A stretch of DNA of 64,000 nucleotides from Perkinsus marinus ATCC 50983. Taxonomy: Eukaryota; Perkinsozoa; Perkinsida; Perkinsidae. This document shows, piece after piece, positions 48,507 through 60,204 of the stretch. Each line of letters begins with the position of its first letter. Within the stretch, counting starts at the first letter, position 1. The stretch is taken from contig NW_003210538.1 in assembly GCF_000006405.1 (NCBI RefSeq), positions 34,624 through 98,623 of the forward strand, in the 5' to 3' direction. The translations under genes and the position numbers were made by a program. Below the pieces are notes generated by a model. The model did no database searches. It was not told the DNA's origin and saw only the letters and a program-made list of their open reading frames with translations.

Positions 48507-48876
48507 CAATGGGGGTGTTGGATTTACACGGCTTGGTGGCATAGGTGCCCCTACACTTTTGAACGACGAAAAATGATGCAATGGGGGAAGTGTTGGGTTT
48601 ACACGACTTGGTGGCATAGGTGCCCCTACACTTTTGAACGACTAGAAATGGGACAATGGGGTGGTGTTGGATTCACACGGCTTGGTGGCATAGGTGCCCC
48701 TACACTTTTGAACGACGAGAAATGGGGCAATGGGGGGGTGTTGGATTCACACGGCTTGGTGGCATAGGTGCCCCTACACTTTTGAACGACGAGAAATGAT
48801 GCAATGGGGTGGTGTTGGATTCACACGGCTTGGTGGGATAGGTGCCCCTACATTTTTGAACGATCAAAAATGATGT
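48507..48876 (+). repeat. Minisatellite, five 72-75 bp tandem units
   Basis: Units start at 48507, 48579, 48654, 48728 and 48802 (each CAATGGGG...). Each has the nearly invariant core CTTGGTGGCATAGGTGCCCC followed by TACACTTTTGAACGAC. Variation is concentrated in the G-run near the start and in the GAAATG(A/G)(T/G)G end. The ORF crossing part of it changes frame between units, so the array is not coding. Confidence 0.95.
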
Positions 48877-49534
48877 CATTGGGATAATTCGGCGTTAGTT
48901 TAGCATATGATTGTCAACTTCGAACTGTTGGGGCAGCTATGCCACAGGTCGTGGAATGCGACCGCTGCTTCCATTGTAAGAGGTTTGGTTGACGATAAAT
49001 TCCAATTCCCATTGACGGCTGAGAGTAGGGGAATGGCTTCTACACTACTCGGAAGGTCTCGTCATCCCTACCCTCATTCTCCTACTCAGAATCTATAAGA
49101 CAAATATGCAAGAAGCACTTTTTGTCGAATATCCTGTAGTCGCTTTGGTGGAGTGTTCAACAATCGAACTGTCAAAGCTCGGCTGTGTCATTCAAGTTCG
49201 CAACATTTTGTGTTGGGCTGAATCCGGTCACTGAGTTGTAGACTTCCCCGTATCGCCTATAGGTTCCCCTCTCGTCCATCCACCCAGCTAAAGGAGTGGA
49301 CGGTCTGTTGAGTGACCAGTACGAGGCTAGGACGAACGATGGAGAGTCTCTTTTCGTAATGCACGGGTTTCTACTGATCTCTATATTTTCCTAGCGTCGT
49401 GGAAGATTAATTCGAAGGTGACTACGATATTTGTAGAGCTCTATAGCGAGTAATTTGAATATTCGTGTGGTATCTCCGTGTGATCATATTCCACGGTTTA
49501 CTCAGTGAATAATACCTATATTCCAGGGGTTTAG
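48877..49534. other. No firmly supported gene
   Basis: Weak plus-strand reading occurs (MIVNFELLGQLCHRSWN at 48907; MQEALFVEYPVVALVE at 49105) that might be exons leading to the next gene; no consistent splice chain could be fixed. Confidence 0.3.
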
Positions 49535-50751
49535 GTCAAGTATTTGCCGGTCGAAGGCCCTGTTCGCGATTTTTGTCTCGAGCTGGATGTCTACGATCGA
49601 GAACAAAACTGTCTAGCGTTCTACAATGAGGCCGGAATTCACGGTGAGTTCAATTCTCTTGGTAAGTCCGCCAGCGTACCTCGTGCCGTCAGAGAAGCTT
49701 CGAAGTATTCCTGATTGTCACTTGTACCTCCCTGGACTCTACTATAGTGATGATCGGATGATCGCAATGGACAATTTGGTGAAGTCCCATCACTTCGAGG
49801 CCTACCGCATCGAAGACCCAATGAGCTTTTCACTGGCGACTGAAGTATGTCCTCGGCAAGACGGAGGCCGCGACCTGTTCATTTTCAGTGTATCAAGGCC
49901 TTGGCGTACTTCCATGCGGTAGTGCCCGTGGAGGCGGCTCGAGCCCGCTTTCTGAAGCCTCGTGAGACGATCTACCATGTCATGGGCAGAATTCTCGACG
50001 AGGGCATTCTCTATCTGGAGAAATGCGGCGACTCATTGATAGGTGAGAGCCGACTCATTCAGAGAACATATGTGAGAATGGAAGGCGAACAGATTCGAAA
50101 TGTCGGAAAGCCATCGTTGAGAAGAGGGAGTACATCGAGGATGTCATGGTCGGAAACCCGAGCAAACTTACGATTGGCGATGCCATACTAGTTGTTGCCC
50201 ATGAGGACATGTGGAGCAGCAATATCATGACTCATCGGCGTGAGGATGGTAACTGGGCCGGTGAATTGCGAACAGTATACAAAATGAATATAATAGGTAC
50301 GATGGAGATATCTATCGTGGACCATCAGTTCCCTGAAGTCGACACTCCGAGTGTCGACATCGTTTTCTTCATATTTTGTTCGATGGCTGTTGCCGATAGA
50401 CGTAAGCATGTGCTATGTTCGTTCTACCTCCAGCGTCTCTACCATGCCATAGGTGCTCATATGAAGGAACTCTTTCAAGTGTATGCCGAGACATTTGCTG
50501 CTGCATCAGAGGAGTACCCATCATCCGAGCAAGTGATGGATGACATCACATCTCGAGACAGTCTCCGACGTGGTGCAGCTAAAGCCATTGGCATGATGAT
50601 CGGCGGTGAGCGTTGTTCTTCGCTTGTCATGTTCAGAAAGTAAACGTTCGCATCCCTAGGTGGTTGCGACCCTTTTCTCGGTCACACGGCTGAGATGCAT
50701 ACGCGCTTCGTTGAGGCTTTGAGAGATCTAACAGCAGTACTGGACGACTGA
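49535..50751 (+). CDS. Multi-exon protein, unrecognised (5' end incomplete)
   Basis: The first clear exon starts after gtttag at 49534 with VKYLPVEGPVRDFCLELDVY and ends at a gtgagt donor (about 49641). Then come LPGLYYSDDRMIAMDNLVKS, then KALAYFHAVVPVEAARARFL, then KLTIGDAILVVAHEDMWSSN and HAIGAHMKELFQVYAETFAA. The last junction (50605/50660, a 54-nt intron) joins GMMIGG in frame to GCDPFLGHTAEMHTRFVEAL, ending ...LTAVLDD at 50751. The fold looks mixed alpha/beta with an amphipathic last helix. The possibility of a lipid-transfer (START-like) domain came to mind, but I see no decisive motif. Confidence 0.55.
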
Positions 50752-52414
50752 TAGGTCACTTCCAGAGAGTTTCTAAGTTTCATTCATTCGTATATGACGT
50801 GTTCTGGTTGATTTGTCAGTAATAATGCGGCATTAATAATGCCTTTTAGGCAGGCTTTTGGGATGCACGTTGATTTGAACCTGTGATTTGCAGATGATGA
50901 GTTATGGTATGAGAGGACCTCGAACGCATGACATGTTCATGCCAGCTTCTGTTCCTACCATATGCGCATGGTAGGACTCGTCTTAGCTCTCTGCATTGCG
51001 ATGCAAATGATCTCCCAACTGACTTCACGATCGAAACATGAAGTCAGTTCGGATATCATAAGACTACGTTTCGAGGATGTAAGTTGAATTATCTTGAAGG
51101 GTGCAGCTTTCAAAAGTCTCAGAAGCAACTTATGATTATCTCTAATCGACCTCCAGCGCGATCGATTACATATGAATCGTTCAGCAGTTGAAGTCGTCGT
51201 ATGATACGATGACTATAACTGCCGGCGTGGCTGAAGCGCAGCCTGGGGATGTTCGTGACAGCTAATACTATAGATGGGCAGCGTAACGTTTTCTCACGGT
51301 TTACGTTACGGTGTGCGTAACGTAAGGAGTTTACGGTTACGGCAAGGGCTTCTTGGAATTGTGGCGGAAACATTCGTTGTAAGGTACTCCACCGTAGCTC
51401 AGATAGTTGCTATTAGCAACTTGCTAAACTCATATCTGGTGGCTGGGATTCGACCAAACCGTTGAGAGAGTTAACATTTAGTTCCGCGTTGACCATTCAT
51501 CTCCCTTTCAAATTCCGTCCGTCTTACTCCCTGACTGGCCCGAAACTGCCTAGCCGGGCATTCACATGGAAGAGGTTGGGGTGACTTGAATGCTCAATCC
51601 TCGTTTTATCCATTGTATCCAGTGCGCCGTAACGGTCGGTAACGTAATTCTGCCCATCCATACAAGTTGGTAGGGCTATGCCTACGTCGCGTAGGCATTC
51701 ACAGCTGGATGCGCAGATACAGTTCGGACACAAGTAGTCTGCTTCGAAACATGAACACAAGTAGCAGCGTTCCGTGAACGCTAGAGAATCTCTAGTAGAG
51801 GTTCCTTAGATCTCATCTTCCTTGACGAAGTGGCATACTGTCTCCCACAGTTCGGAGTCTACAGTCGGCCGTCTGCAAATGGGGACAGCCGTCTGATTAG
51901 GCTTGTGTGCTATGTGTTTTGACTCAAAACACGTCCATAACGACGACTCTCTTCACACTTTTCAAGACGATATGTGGTAGGTACTGAATCTTGTAGAGCT
52001 GTATGCTCTACGCAATACGCAGACATGCATAGCTTTCGACCAAAGCCCTGATCAGCCAATATCCCCCCTGGGGTACCGCGGAATAAATTTAAGACGAAAT
52101 ACGCGTCAGTGATGTATCTTGCGCTTGTGTCGTAGACGGGTGTTATCAATATGGATCGTTGCCGATCACCTGTGCCTTGCAACCGTTCCAGCGTGGGACC
52201 CACGAAGCACTACTTCCAAGAAAGCGCGTGATACGAGCCGCTCGATCATTTCTGTCAACTGGACGATTCTGCGATACTACGCTTAGCTTCCTTGCAATGA
52301 GGTATCCAGAAGCTAGTTCTTCTCACTCCCGGAGTTTACGGAGCATTTTGGTTTGCACACAAATTGCTCTCCGCCTTCCATAGTTGACATCTCACAATTT
52401 TTCAATTTGTCACA
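50752..52414. other. Long stretch without a supported gene
   Basis: Short ORFs occur on both strands; none has recognisable domains. The interval contains a TAACGTAA-rich hairpin (51301-51325) and another GGTAACGTAATT at about 51637. The right end is the promoter of glucosidase copy B. Confidence 0.5.
51301..51325. other. Perfect hairpin TTACGTTACG/CGTAACGTAA
   Basis: Ten-bp arms with a 5-nt loop (GTGTG). Related CGTAACG or GTAACGTAA strings occur at about 51283 and 51638, suggesting a recurring motif upstream of glucosidase copy B. Confidence 0.75.
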
Positions 52415-55400
52415 ATGCGCTTCCTTGGGTTCTCTCTGCTGATTTTGCCGATAGTTGATGTGTTCGCCCAAGACTTGGTGAACACTCACAGGACCTGCAG
52501 CGAAAATGGTTTCTGCAACAGGTTTCGAGACTGGGCCCACCTCCCTATTGATAACAGAAGAATATACTACGTACGGGAGGTCAGCTGCATGCATCCATGT
52601 TCAACAAAGAGATGAAGTGTCGGGAACATCACTGCCCACTCAGATTCCAGATGGTGAACTGCAAGCCGCTCGCACAGGAGTGTACAGAGTGCCTGTGAGG
52701 AGCGCCAAGATCGAGAAGCTTGATGAGCCCATTCTTGAGGCGGAGGTGAGAGCCGTTGACCTCTGGCATGTAATTGACTTTTTCAACGCCTTTTCAGCTA
52801 CACTTTTACTCTGATAACACTGTCCGTTTCATTGTGGACGAAAATCAGAAGCTGGTGGGAAATGGGAGGAGAAGGTAGCTTTATCGGATTTGTTCTTCTC
52901 TGAGGTCGAGTATTGTAGTAGGTATCGGATCCCTAGTGGGGATGTTATCCAGGATTCTGAGCTACAACCACATGGCAGCGTGAGATACAGCTACGACAAA
53001 CAGGTAAGGGAGTGCACTGTCCCCAGTGTTGGAAGATTCTCGTGGCTTTTACGATAGGCACGACAGTCTACCTTCGATCTTGGTGACTCAACTCTAGTAC
53101 AAGTGGATCATGATACAGTGGTACGTTGCTCTTCGGCTTTGCCTTTCTGAGCTGATTCTAACGACAGGTTATCTTCCTTATGGTGGATGGTAGGGTGGTG
53201 CAGACGATCAACGAGAAGCAGCTGTTCGTGGTCGAGAGTGCTCGTGAACATTATGGGGACATATGGTGAGTTGAGATTTTCAGAACGCGGCTCGTAATTA
53301 TCCACGTTTATTGATTCATACGCTGATCGTTGTGGCTCGTAGACTCCTTAGCGACTCTATATGCAACAGTGCAGATTTGGGAGACCCTCTTGGTCACCCC
53401 ACGCAGAGACGAGATAATCTTTCCCTCAGTCCTTTTGCGATCAAGCAATCGCAAGATCTATACCTTGATCCTGCATGTACTCCACAAGAGCATCCCGGAA
53501 CTTGGGCAGAAGAATACAGAGAACTCACAGACTACAAGCCTCATGGTTAGCCTCCTCGCTCTCCTCGCCTCGTCGTGGTAGATTCGTTGCTCTCTTCCAG
53601 GCCCGTCGTCAGTGGCGCTGGACATAACTTTCCACGGCAGAGTCCCAGCACTGTATGGTCTGCCCGAGAAAGGGACTCGACGCTTGAAGTTGAAGATAGA
53701 TGGGGATGACGATAACAAACTCTACCGGTTAGATATGCTCTCGCCTTATATCATTTCACGTCTATTCGCGTAGATTTTTCAACCTCGGCTATGCAGCATA
53801 CTCCGTTGATTCGGGCACGTCAGCTCTCTACGGCACTGTTCCCACTTTGACTGCCTTACAAGTGCGTCCGTTCATGTCTCTACAATGGCCACACTTCCTT
53901 GTTAGGTCCTTGATGAATCAGAGGCCCCTGTCCGGTCCTCTATGTTGTGGGTCAACCCTTCGGACACCTACATCGCCTTGGAGAGGAATGAAGACAGTGA
54001 GGCAACCGTCGGCTATTGAATTGAATTTTCACTGTGAACATATATCTTCGTAGTAGTCGTGAACTTTTAACGTGTGCGGTTGCAGAGAATCAGTTGGGAT
54101 GGTCTGTCTTGTTCAGATTCGATTCATTCCTGGTTCCTCTCTGAATCGGGCGTAATAGACGTCTTCTTGTTCCCTCAGCGGACAACTCTATCAGTACGAC
54201 AGTAAGACAGGACTCGCCACGAAACAAGGAATACATTTTAGGCTATGAAATCGTACCATGACGTGGTCGGATATGCACCGTTGCCACCATACTTCAGCCT
54301 GGGCTTCCATCGTTCTCACTACAGCTATGAGGTGGGTATCAACGAGGACGGTCAGCTCTTGTATAGTCCTTCGTGCTGGTCAGAGTCAGCGAGATATTCT
54401 CGATATCGTAGACAACTACACTGACCTTCACATTCCAGTTGATGTCTTTTGGCTCGACATAGAGCACACGAACGGCAAGCAGTAGGTATGTTCAAGTCGG
54501 AATCTTCGTTCAAACTCATATCACAGGTACTTCACATGGAATCAGACTCTGTTCCCTGACCCTTTGAAGATGGTACAAAGAGTCAACTCCCTCGGGAAGG
54601 AAATGGTTACCATCGTGGATCCGCATTTAAAAGCGACTCGGAGGTATTCTCAGTATGATATCAACGTATCCTGACGTCTGCCTTAGTTACCCTATATACC
54701 TTGATGGTTACTGTAAAGATGTCTTCGTTAAGGAGCGGTATTTCTGCAATCTCGACACCTGCAACGGTCGAGCTGATTGTCTCAGAAGTGAGCCGTGTCC
54801 GCTGCACAATTCACTGAAGTACCTTCTTAGGTCCTCTGCGTGGTGCAGACGATGAAAAGTCAGAAAACGAGGTGAGCATTCTTCGATCAGGAAGTGTGGC
54901 AAATTCCAATTTCAGTTAAAGTGTGGTTCTTATACCGACGAGGTTTTCAAGGGTCTTTGCTGGCCTGGCGTCAGCGCCTGGCCAGATTTTACCAGCCCTA
55001 GAGTACGGCAGTGGTGGGCAAAGTAAGCAGACTGATATGATGGTTTACCATCATTGGTTCTATTAATCACACAGGTTATTCGAGCCAGATGGCGTGAATG
55101 AGTATTTCTATACTTGGAATGATATGAACGAACCGTCAGTGTTCCAGGATATGGAGGTGAGACTCAGCAGCATTCTGTTACAGCCCTAGGAGTTCCCTCC
55201 ACATCGGTTTGCCAAACTTCAGATGACGATGAACCGTGATCTCGTGCACGCGGGTGAAGTAGAACATCGTGACGTTCACAACGCGTAAGCAAGCCATGAT
55301 GAGCATGTACAGTGATCTCCTGCCTGACATCACAGTTATGGTCATTACTTTCGTATGGCGACTTTCGAGGGTCATCTGAAGTATCGTCGTCCAGGCAAAC

Positions 55401-57036
55401 GTCCATTTGTACTCACAAGGAGCTTCTATGTGGGAAGTCACAGGTGACTAATGCAGAGATGACCCGAGCGTGGTATGATGTTTCTTGCCCCCAGGTTCGG
55501 CCCTATGTGGAACGGCGACAGCCTGTCACAGTGGGACAACTTACAGGCCGTTCTTCCAATGTTCATGACGCTCTCAGCACCTGGAGGGTAGATAATTATT
55601 ATTCCATCATACCACACCTTCATATAATCTCCAAGATACTCCTTTACGGGATCTGATGTGGGTGGTTTCACTGGCCTCCCCTCTGCCGAGCTTCTTACGA
55701 GATGGAATCAGCTAGCAGCTGCAACGAGTGTATTCTACAGGTGCATTATGTGGGCCAGTGTCTTGTCTGATCGTCCCCCCTTAGACTCCATTCTGATATC
55801 GTATCGCCTCCCCGAGATCCATGGCTCTACGATGACCGCACTTTAAAGAGATTCCGTGACGCCGTTCGGGATAGGTAAGTGGCACTCCTTCTCGTCGAAG
55901 TCGAACTTAGGGGTGCTCCTTCGTAGATATCAGTTACTACCTTTCTGGTACACTCTGTTCGCGCGCTACTCTATGTTCGGTGAGCCTATGTTAAGACCCC
56001 TGTGGTTCGACTATATGCATGATGCCAACACTTTCGATTCCAACAGCGATGAGTACGACCAAGCCTTGAATCAGGAGGTGAGTTTCTGAGGCATGATGTG
56101 AGAGTTGACACGTTGCAACAGGCGATTCTTGGTACTGATATATTGGTACGTGGAGTCACTGAGGAAGATGTGTCGGAAGTGAAAGTCTATCTCCCTGCTG
56201 GCACTCAGTGGTACGACGATGATCACAAGGTATTTGTAACTCCAGCAAACTCTGAGTCACTATTGCTCATTCAGATCATCAGCGGTGGGTCTATGCAAAC
56301 AGTGGCTGTCACTCTAGACAAGATACCCAGATTCTACCGTGCCGGAAGTATCATACCGTAAGGCTTCCTCCTGCTAGTCGCTGTAAGCATCGTACTTGTG
56401 TTTCAGACGGAAAGCCCGTGTTCGGGATTCAACTAAGGGCTCGGAAGTCGACCCTCTCACTATGTGGATCAATGAAGACCCCGAATCACATAGAGCAAAG
56501 GGCTGTGTGTAAGCAGTAGTCCCATCACATAGTAACATGATCAGTACCCACTAGATACCTTGATGATGGATCGAGCTACAACAGCACGTCAAGCGGCCAG
56601 TATGCTCTGTACAAGATACGGTAGGATTCCTCTGCTGTGATTGTTCACATGAGGAGGTGTTTGTTAGATTCAACCGCCCCAACATCACCGTATACAGGGA
56701 ATCTGGCACGGGGGATTTCCCGCTTATAATCGACAGGATCAAACTTGTCAGTTCTCCACAAGGTTGGTGATGCATTGTTTCACGGAATTGGGTGTGGATG
56801 ACGACGTTTTTTCCAGGGATCGTCAATTCCACTAAAGTTGATCCTGTTACGGTTGAAATCAATCCACCAATGACAGTCGAGTACGATGAGATGTCGTTTC
56901 GGATCGAAGGCAACATGTGAGCAGTGCATTCCTCGTTCTTTCATGTTGAATAACGCTGTAGTTAGTATTTTGTTTCAGTTTGGAAACTGAGGCCCGTCTC
57001 CCCTCGCAAGGTGGCATGGACATACTTGTGGAATGA
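52415..57036 (+). CDS. Glucosidase II alpha subunit (GH31), copy B
   Basis: It has the same role as copy A. The ATG at 52415 opens the signal peptide MRFLGFSLLILPIVDVFA, then HRTCSENGFCNRFRDW. GVYRVPVR matches the family's YRVP. The nucleophile motif is [13 protein letters not shown] (about 55110), then [21 protein letters not shown] joined to RFGPMWNGDSLSQWDNLQAV with the acid/base Asp, [40 protein letters not shown] and VKVYLPAGTQWYD. The final exon reads ILETEARLPSQGGMDILVE with TGA at 57036, which differs from copy A's C-terminus. Introns are mostly short. Exon order and motif strings match copy A, so the two are paralogues. Both appear intact. I give the outer limits only. Confidence 0.93.
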
Positions 57037-58190
57037 TGATATCACTACGAGTTTCCGCTGCTCAGCAGCTCCGCTGAGTTGAGACCCGGCACAGATTATC
57101 TGGTTTAGAACCCACTGATTCGTTTCAATTGGTCATGTGATGTATTGCGCAGTTAAAACCAAATGGGTTGAATATAGTGTAGGCAACATCTGGTTTTCTA
57201 GCCAGTTCATCGACTGAAATTAGATTCCTTTACAAAAACTTACTACCGGGGCCCGGTAACAAATGAGAAATGACAAATGACAAATGCCCGGTAACCGGGC
57301 ATTTGTCATTTAAATGGACAGAGCTTATACTCACTCATGTCACAGTACCGGGAGTGATAGCGAAAACTCACGAGCGCAATTGGCGGCATCGATCCGAATA
57401 ATGACGTGTGGTCGATAGTCTTCAGCTGGTGTCTTTCGAGAAATGAGGGTTCTCTCTCATTCCAAGGGAAATCGCATCGTGAGCAGTGACTTACTGGCTA
57501 ATCATGAATAGTTTCCGGAGTAGCCGAGTCCTCCATGATCCAACGCAGGGTGTACTGAACATACCGTGTCCCTCATACCTCGGTTTACCATTGGAGCACT
57601 CTCGACTTGGGAACGCAACACTGTACATGGAACGTTGAGTTTACCCCGTTAGTGACGAGCTAGATTCAACCCTATTATATTCTCCTCGCTATAGTTCTCC
57701 AAACCTTCAACGAAGCCGATAAGTATCTCTCAAGATAACGATACAGCTCTATATTCTATTATTTGAGGCGCAAGAAGCCCGTGATCCTAAACTCAGATGC
57801 CAAAGTTCGAAACTGATGTGAGTGAGCTACGTTCCATCACGGTATGTGATATCCTAGGCATGACATCAGCCCCGACGAGTCGATAAACTCGCCCCAGCAG
57901 TTCTTCCAGCTTGACCATACACGGGAGAGAAAACATCCATACCAATGACAAAACAGACACTGCCGAACTACAGTACCAATCACGGGGAGGCCACTCCACT
58001 CTTCAAGATTTCTCTACCTATACTCAATCTCTCCAGACTATGCAATTCACTTGTTGTCGCTAGATGAGGGGGACATAGGAGTTGTCTTTGATCTGTCCTC
58101 GCTAGAAGGGGACGACATGCAGGGCACATCAAAAATGGGCGTTCGTTCTTGAGGACAATACAACTCAATTCCTCGTGAGAAATGCTCATG
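57037..58190. other. Intergenic with strong palindrome
   Basis: No ORF is supported. It contains the perfect palindrome at 57275-57311 and short AAATGACAAATGA direct repeats next to it. Confidence 0.55.
57275..57311. other. Perfect 18-bp-arm palindrome
   Basis: AAATGACAAATGCCCGGT, one A, then ACCGGGCATTTGTCATTT. Upstream is a partial direct copy (CCCGGTAACAAATGAGAAATG, about 57253-57272), so the arm sequence is present about two and a half times in 60 bp. It may be the terminal inverted repeat of a vanished or very small mobile element, or a 3' end hairpin for glucosidase copy B. Confidence 0.9.
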
Positions 58191-59151
58191 TTAATTGGTC
58201 TCTTGCTGGTGCTGTTGCAACGAGTCCATCCTCTCTTCAATTTGCTCAAGCTTCTCAACCACGATGCGCTCCATCTCGATGCACTTCCGTAATTTCTCCG
58301 CCCGTTCTTTCTTCTTACGGCAATTCAGCTCGGCCTGACATGTACGGGAATTCCCCTCATCCAAAAGCTACCGTTTTATCTCACCTTAGCAGTTTCCTCG
58401 AGCATCTGTCCATAACGCTCCTCCAACGCCTTCAACTCCTCCAACTCTCTAGCAGGATCTGAAGCTGTGCTCGAGGGCACCTCACATTCGGACCTTACCA
58501 GCCTCAATTGGTTTGATGATACTATCTTCCCCCACATACATCAATGCCTGGGAAAGTAGAGATAGCTCAGCGCTTGGAGAGCCGAGGACTCACATTCACC
58601 ACGACATCTGCTAGTAGACTAGCGGACTCCTCAGTTCTTGATTTCAGCTTGTTCAGAGTCGTATTGCTCGGCTGAAAGCACTTATGAAGGTTTATAAAAT
58701 TTTGAAGTCAAGTTATCACCAACTCTTGTTCGTAATGACTTTGATGAAATTCTCACTATAACGCATAATTCAGCCGTTCTACGGCCTCGAGAATCGAAGA
58801 CCCTACACTCACTTGAGGTTGCATATTTTTGGTAGCAGCCGAGAACTCCTTAGCCACAGACTTGTATGCACTGGCAAAGGCGTCAATGATGCCAGACGCC
58901 ACCTAGACAATAGCAGTACCGAACCACGCCAGAGAATATCAACAGGATGTACCTCATTAGCATCACAGGAGAAGAACTCCTTCTGTCGCGCTCGTAGAGC
59001 GGCGTCCTCTTGTCTGCGTAGACGGGTAGCTTTCAACGACAAAATGCCCTATAAAAGATGCACACGGAGTAGACCGAAGTGGTGGGTCAGACTAGCCCAC
59101 CTGACGCGGTGATGCCAGGCGATTGTCGGTGATGAAGGCAGACAAAGACAT
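58191..59151 (-). CDS. Small coiled-coil protein, seven exons
   Basis: The model is complement(58191..58334, 58385..58464, 58499..58547, 58594..58671, 58813..58902, 58953..59048, 59101..59151), 195 residues with every junction in frame. It starts MSLSAFITDNRLASP. The N-terminal part has RQEDAALRARQKEFF, followed by ASGIIDAFASAYKSVAKEFS and LKSRTEESASLLADVVVNAL. The second half is a strong coiled coil (LEELKALEERYGQMLEETAK, AEKLRKCIEMERIVVEKLEQ, ERMDSLQQHQQETN). The size and layout (helical head plus C-terminal coiled coil) recall kinetochore MIS12/NNF1 or vesicle-tether subunits, but no diagnostic motif is seen, so the function is left open. Introns are 34-52 nt except one of 141 nt. Confidence 0.78.
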
Positions 59152-60204
59152 GGGGTACTTCCACTAGAAGGCCCTACAACGACGTTAAATATCTACCGAA
59201 CTGGACTGCTATATTGTGGTCTAACGATAAGTTTTCCTCTTCCAGAACGATGCCACTGAATAGGGGTCCTCATGGCACGAGGCGCTCCTACCAGAACCAA
59301 CACCGACCGCAACTGAAAACACAACAAAAGCGGTAGGAGGAATTCCTCGACATCGGCAGTGCGCGCCATTGAGAATTCCCTGCAATCCAACCACAAGTCA
59401 ACGGCTATACTAAACGCAACAAATGATTGATAAAACTAGAAAATGGAGGACCTGAGACTCGAACGCTACTCCCAGGGAAGTAACCGATGACAAAGCAAGG
59501 TCAAGAACAAACCGTTACCAGAAGAAACATGAAAAACAAAAATACTAAAGGGCAATCTGAGACCTCATCTTATCCTAGTGCTTCGAATCTCCTAGCAACT
59601 ACATCAACACTCCTGAACGACCTAGTGACAGAGCTATCAGCTTAGTTCCCAATGTTGGTGATAATGCAGGTGAGTCGATGGGGATTTTCCATAGTTTTTC
59701 CCGTGATATGAAAAACACTAGTGAAAAACATATTTCACGACTAATATCGAGCTTTTCACCGAGTTCTACGACACTTCACGTAAAACGGGTGAAACTCCGA
59801 TGAACCATAAACCAACTCCGCCACTAGCATATCCCTGTTATGAACGCAACACTGTGGTTGGTCGTGGCAAATCAATATCAAGACGGGATAAAAAAGTGGG
59901 GAAATGCTTCAACTACAACAGCTGATAGAAGATATCCTCTACCGCCGAGTACTGCATGAAAAACTCCGATAATAACAAATCTTATCGCATACCATCACTA
60001 GTCGATCTCTTCGAGAAGATGCAATAGTACTGTTGATACCAGGAGTGAACCCGACTTGACATAAAGTAATGATAATAGGAGATACATGGACAAATCCGGC
60101 GTAACATACCGACAAACAGACAATACAAGCTACTGTGAAAGCCTAGAGCTCTCACAACCCAAAGGAGGACTAATACTACTATGGTATACACAGGTCCAAC
60201 GGTA
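59152..60204. other. No supported gene
   Basis: Short ORFs only. AT-rich with several GAAAAA tracts and repeated TTTTCAC/GTGAAAA words around 59690-59790. It might contain remains of a repeat, but no second copy of useful length was found in the window. Confidence 0.5.

Noticed and set aside
48462-48767. ORF of about 100 codons across the minisatellite (repeated HRCPYTFER)
   Set aside because: Unit lengths of 72, 75, 74 and 74 shift the frame, so the peptide repeat is not maintained; it is an accident of the tandem DNA.
48507-48876. CRISPR array
   Set aside because: Units are contiguous and similar throughout with no unique spacers, and the genome is eukaryotic.
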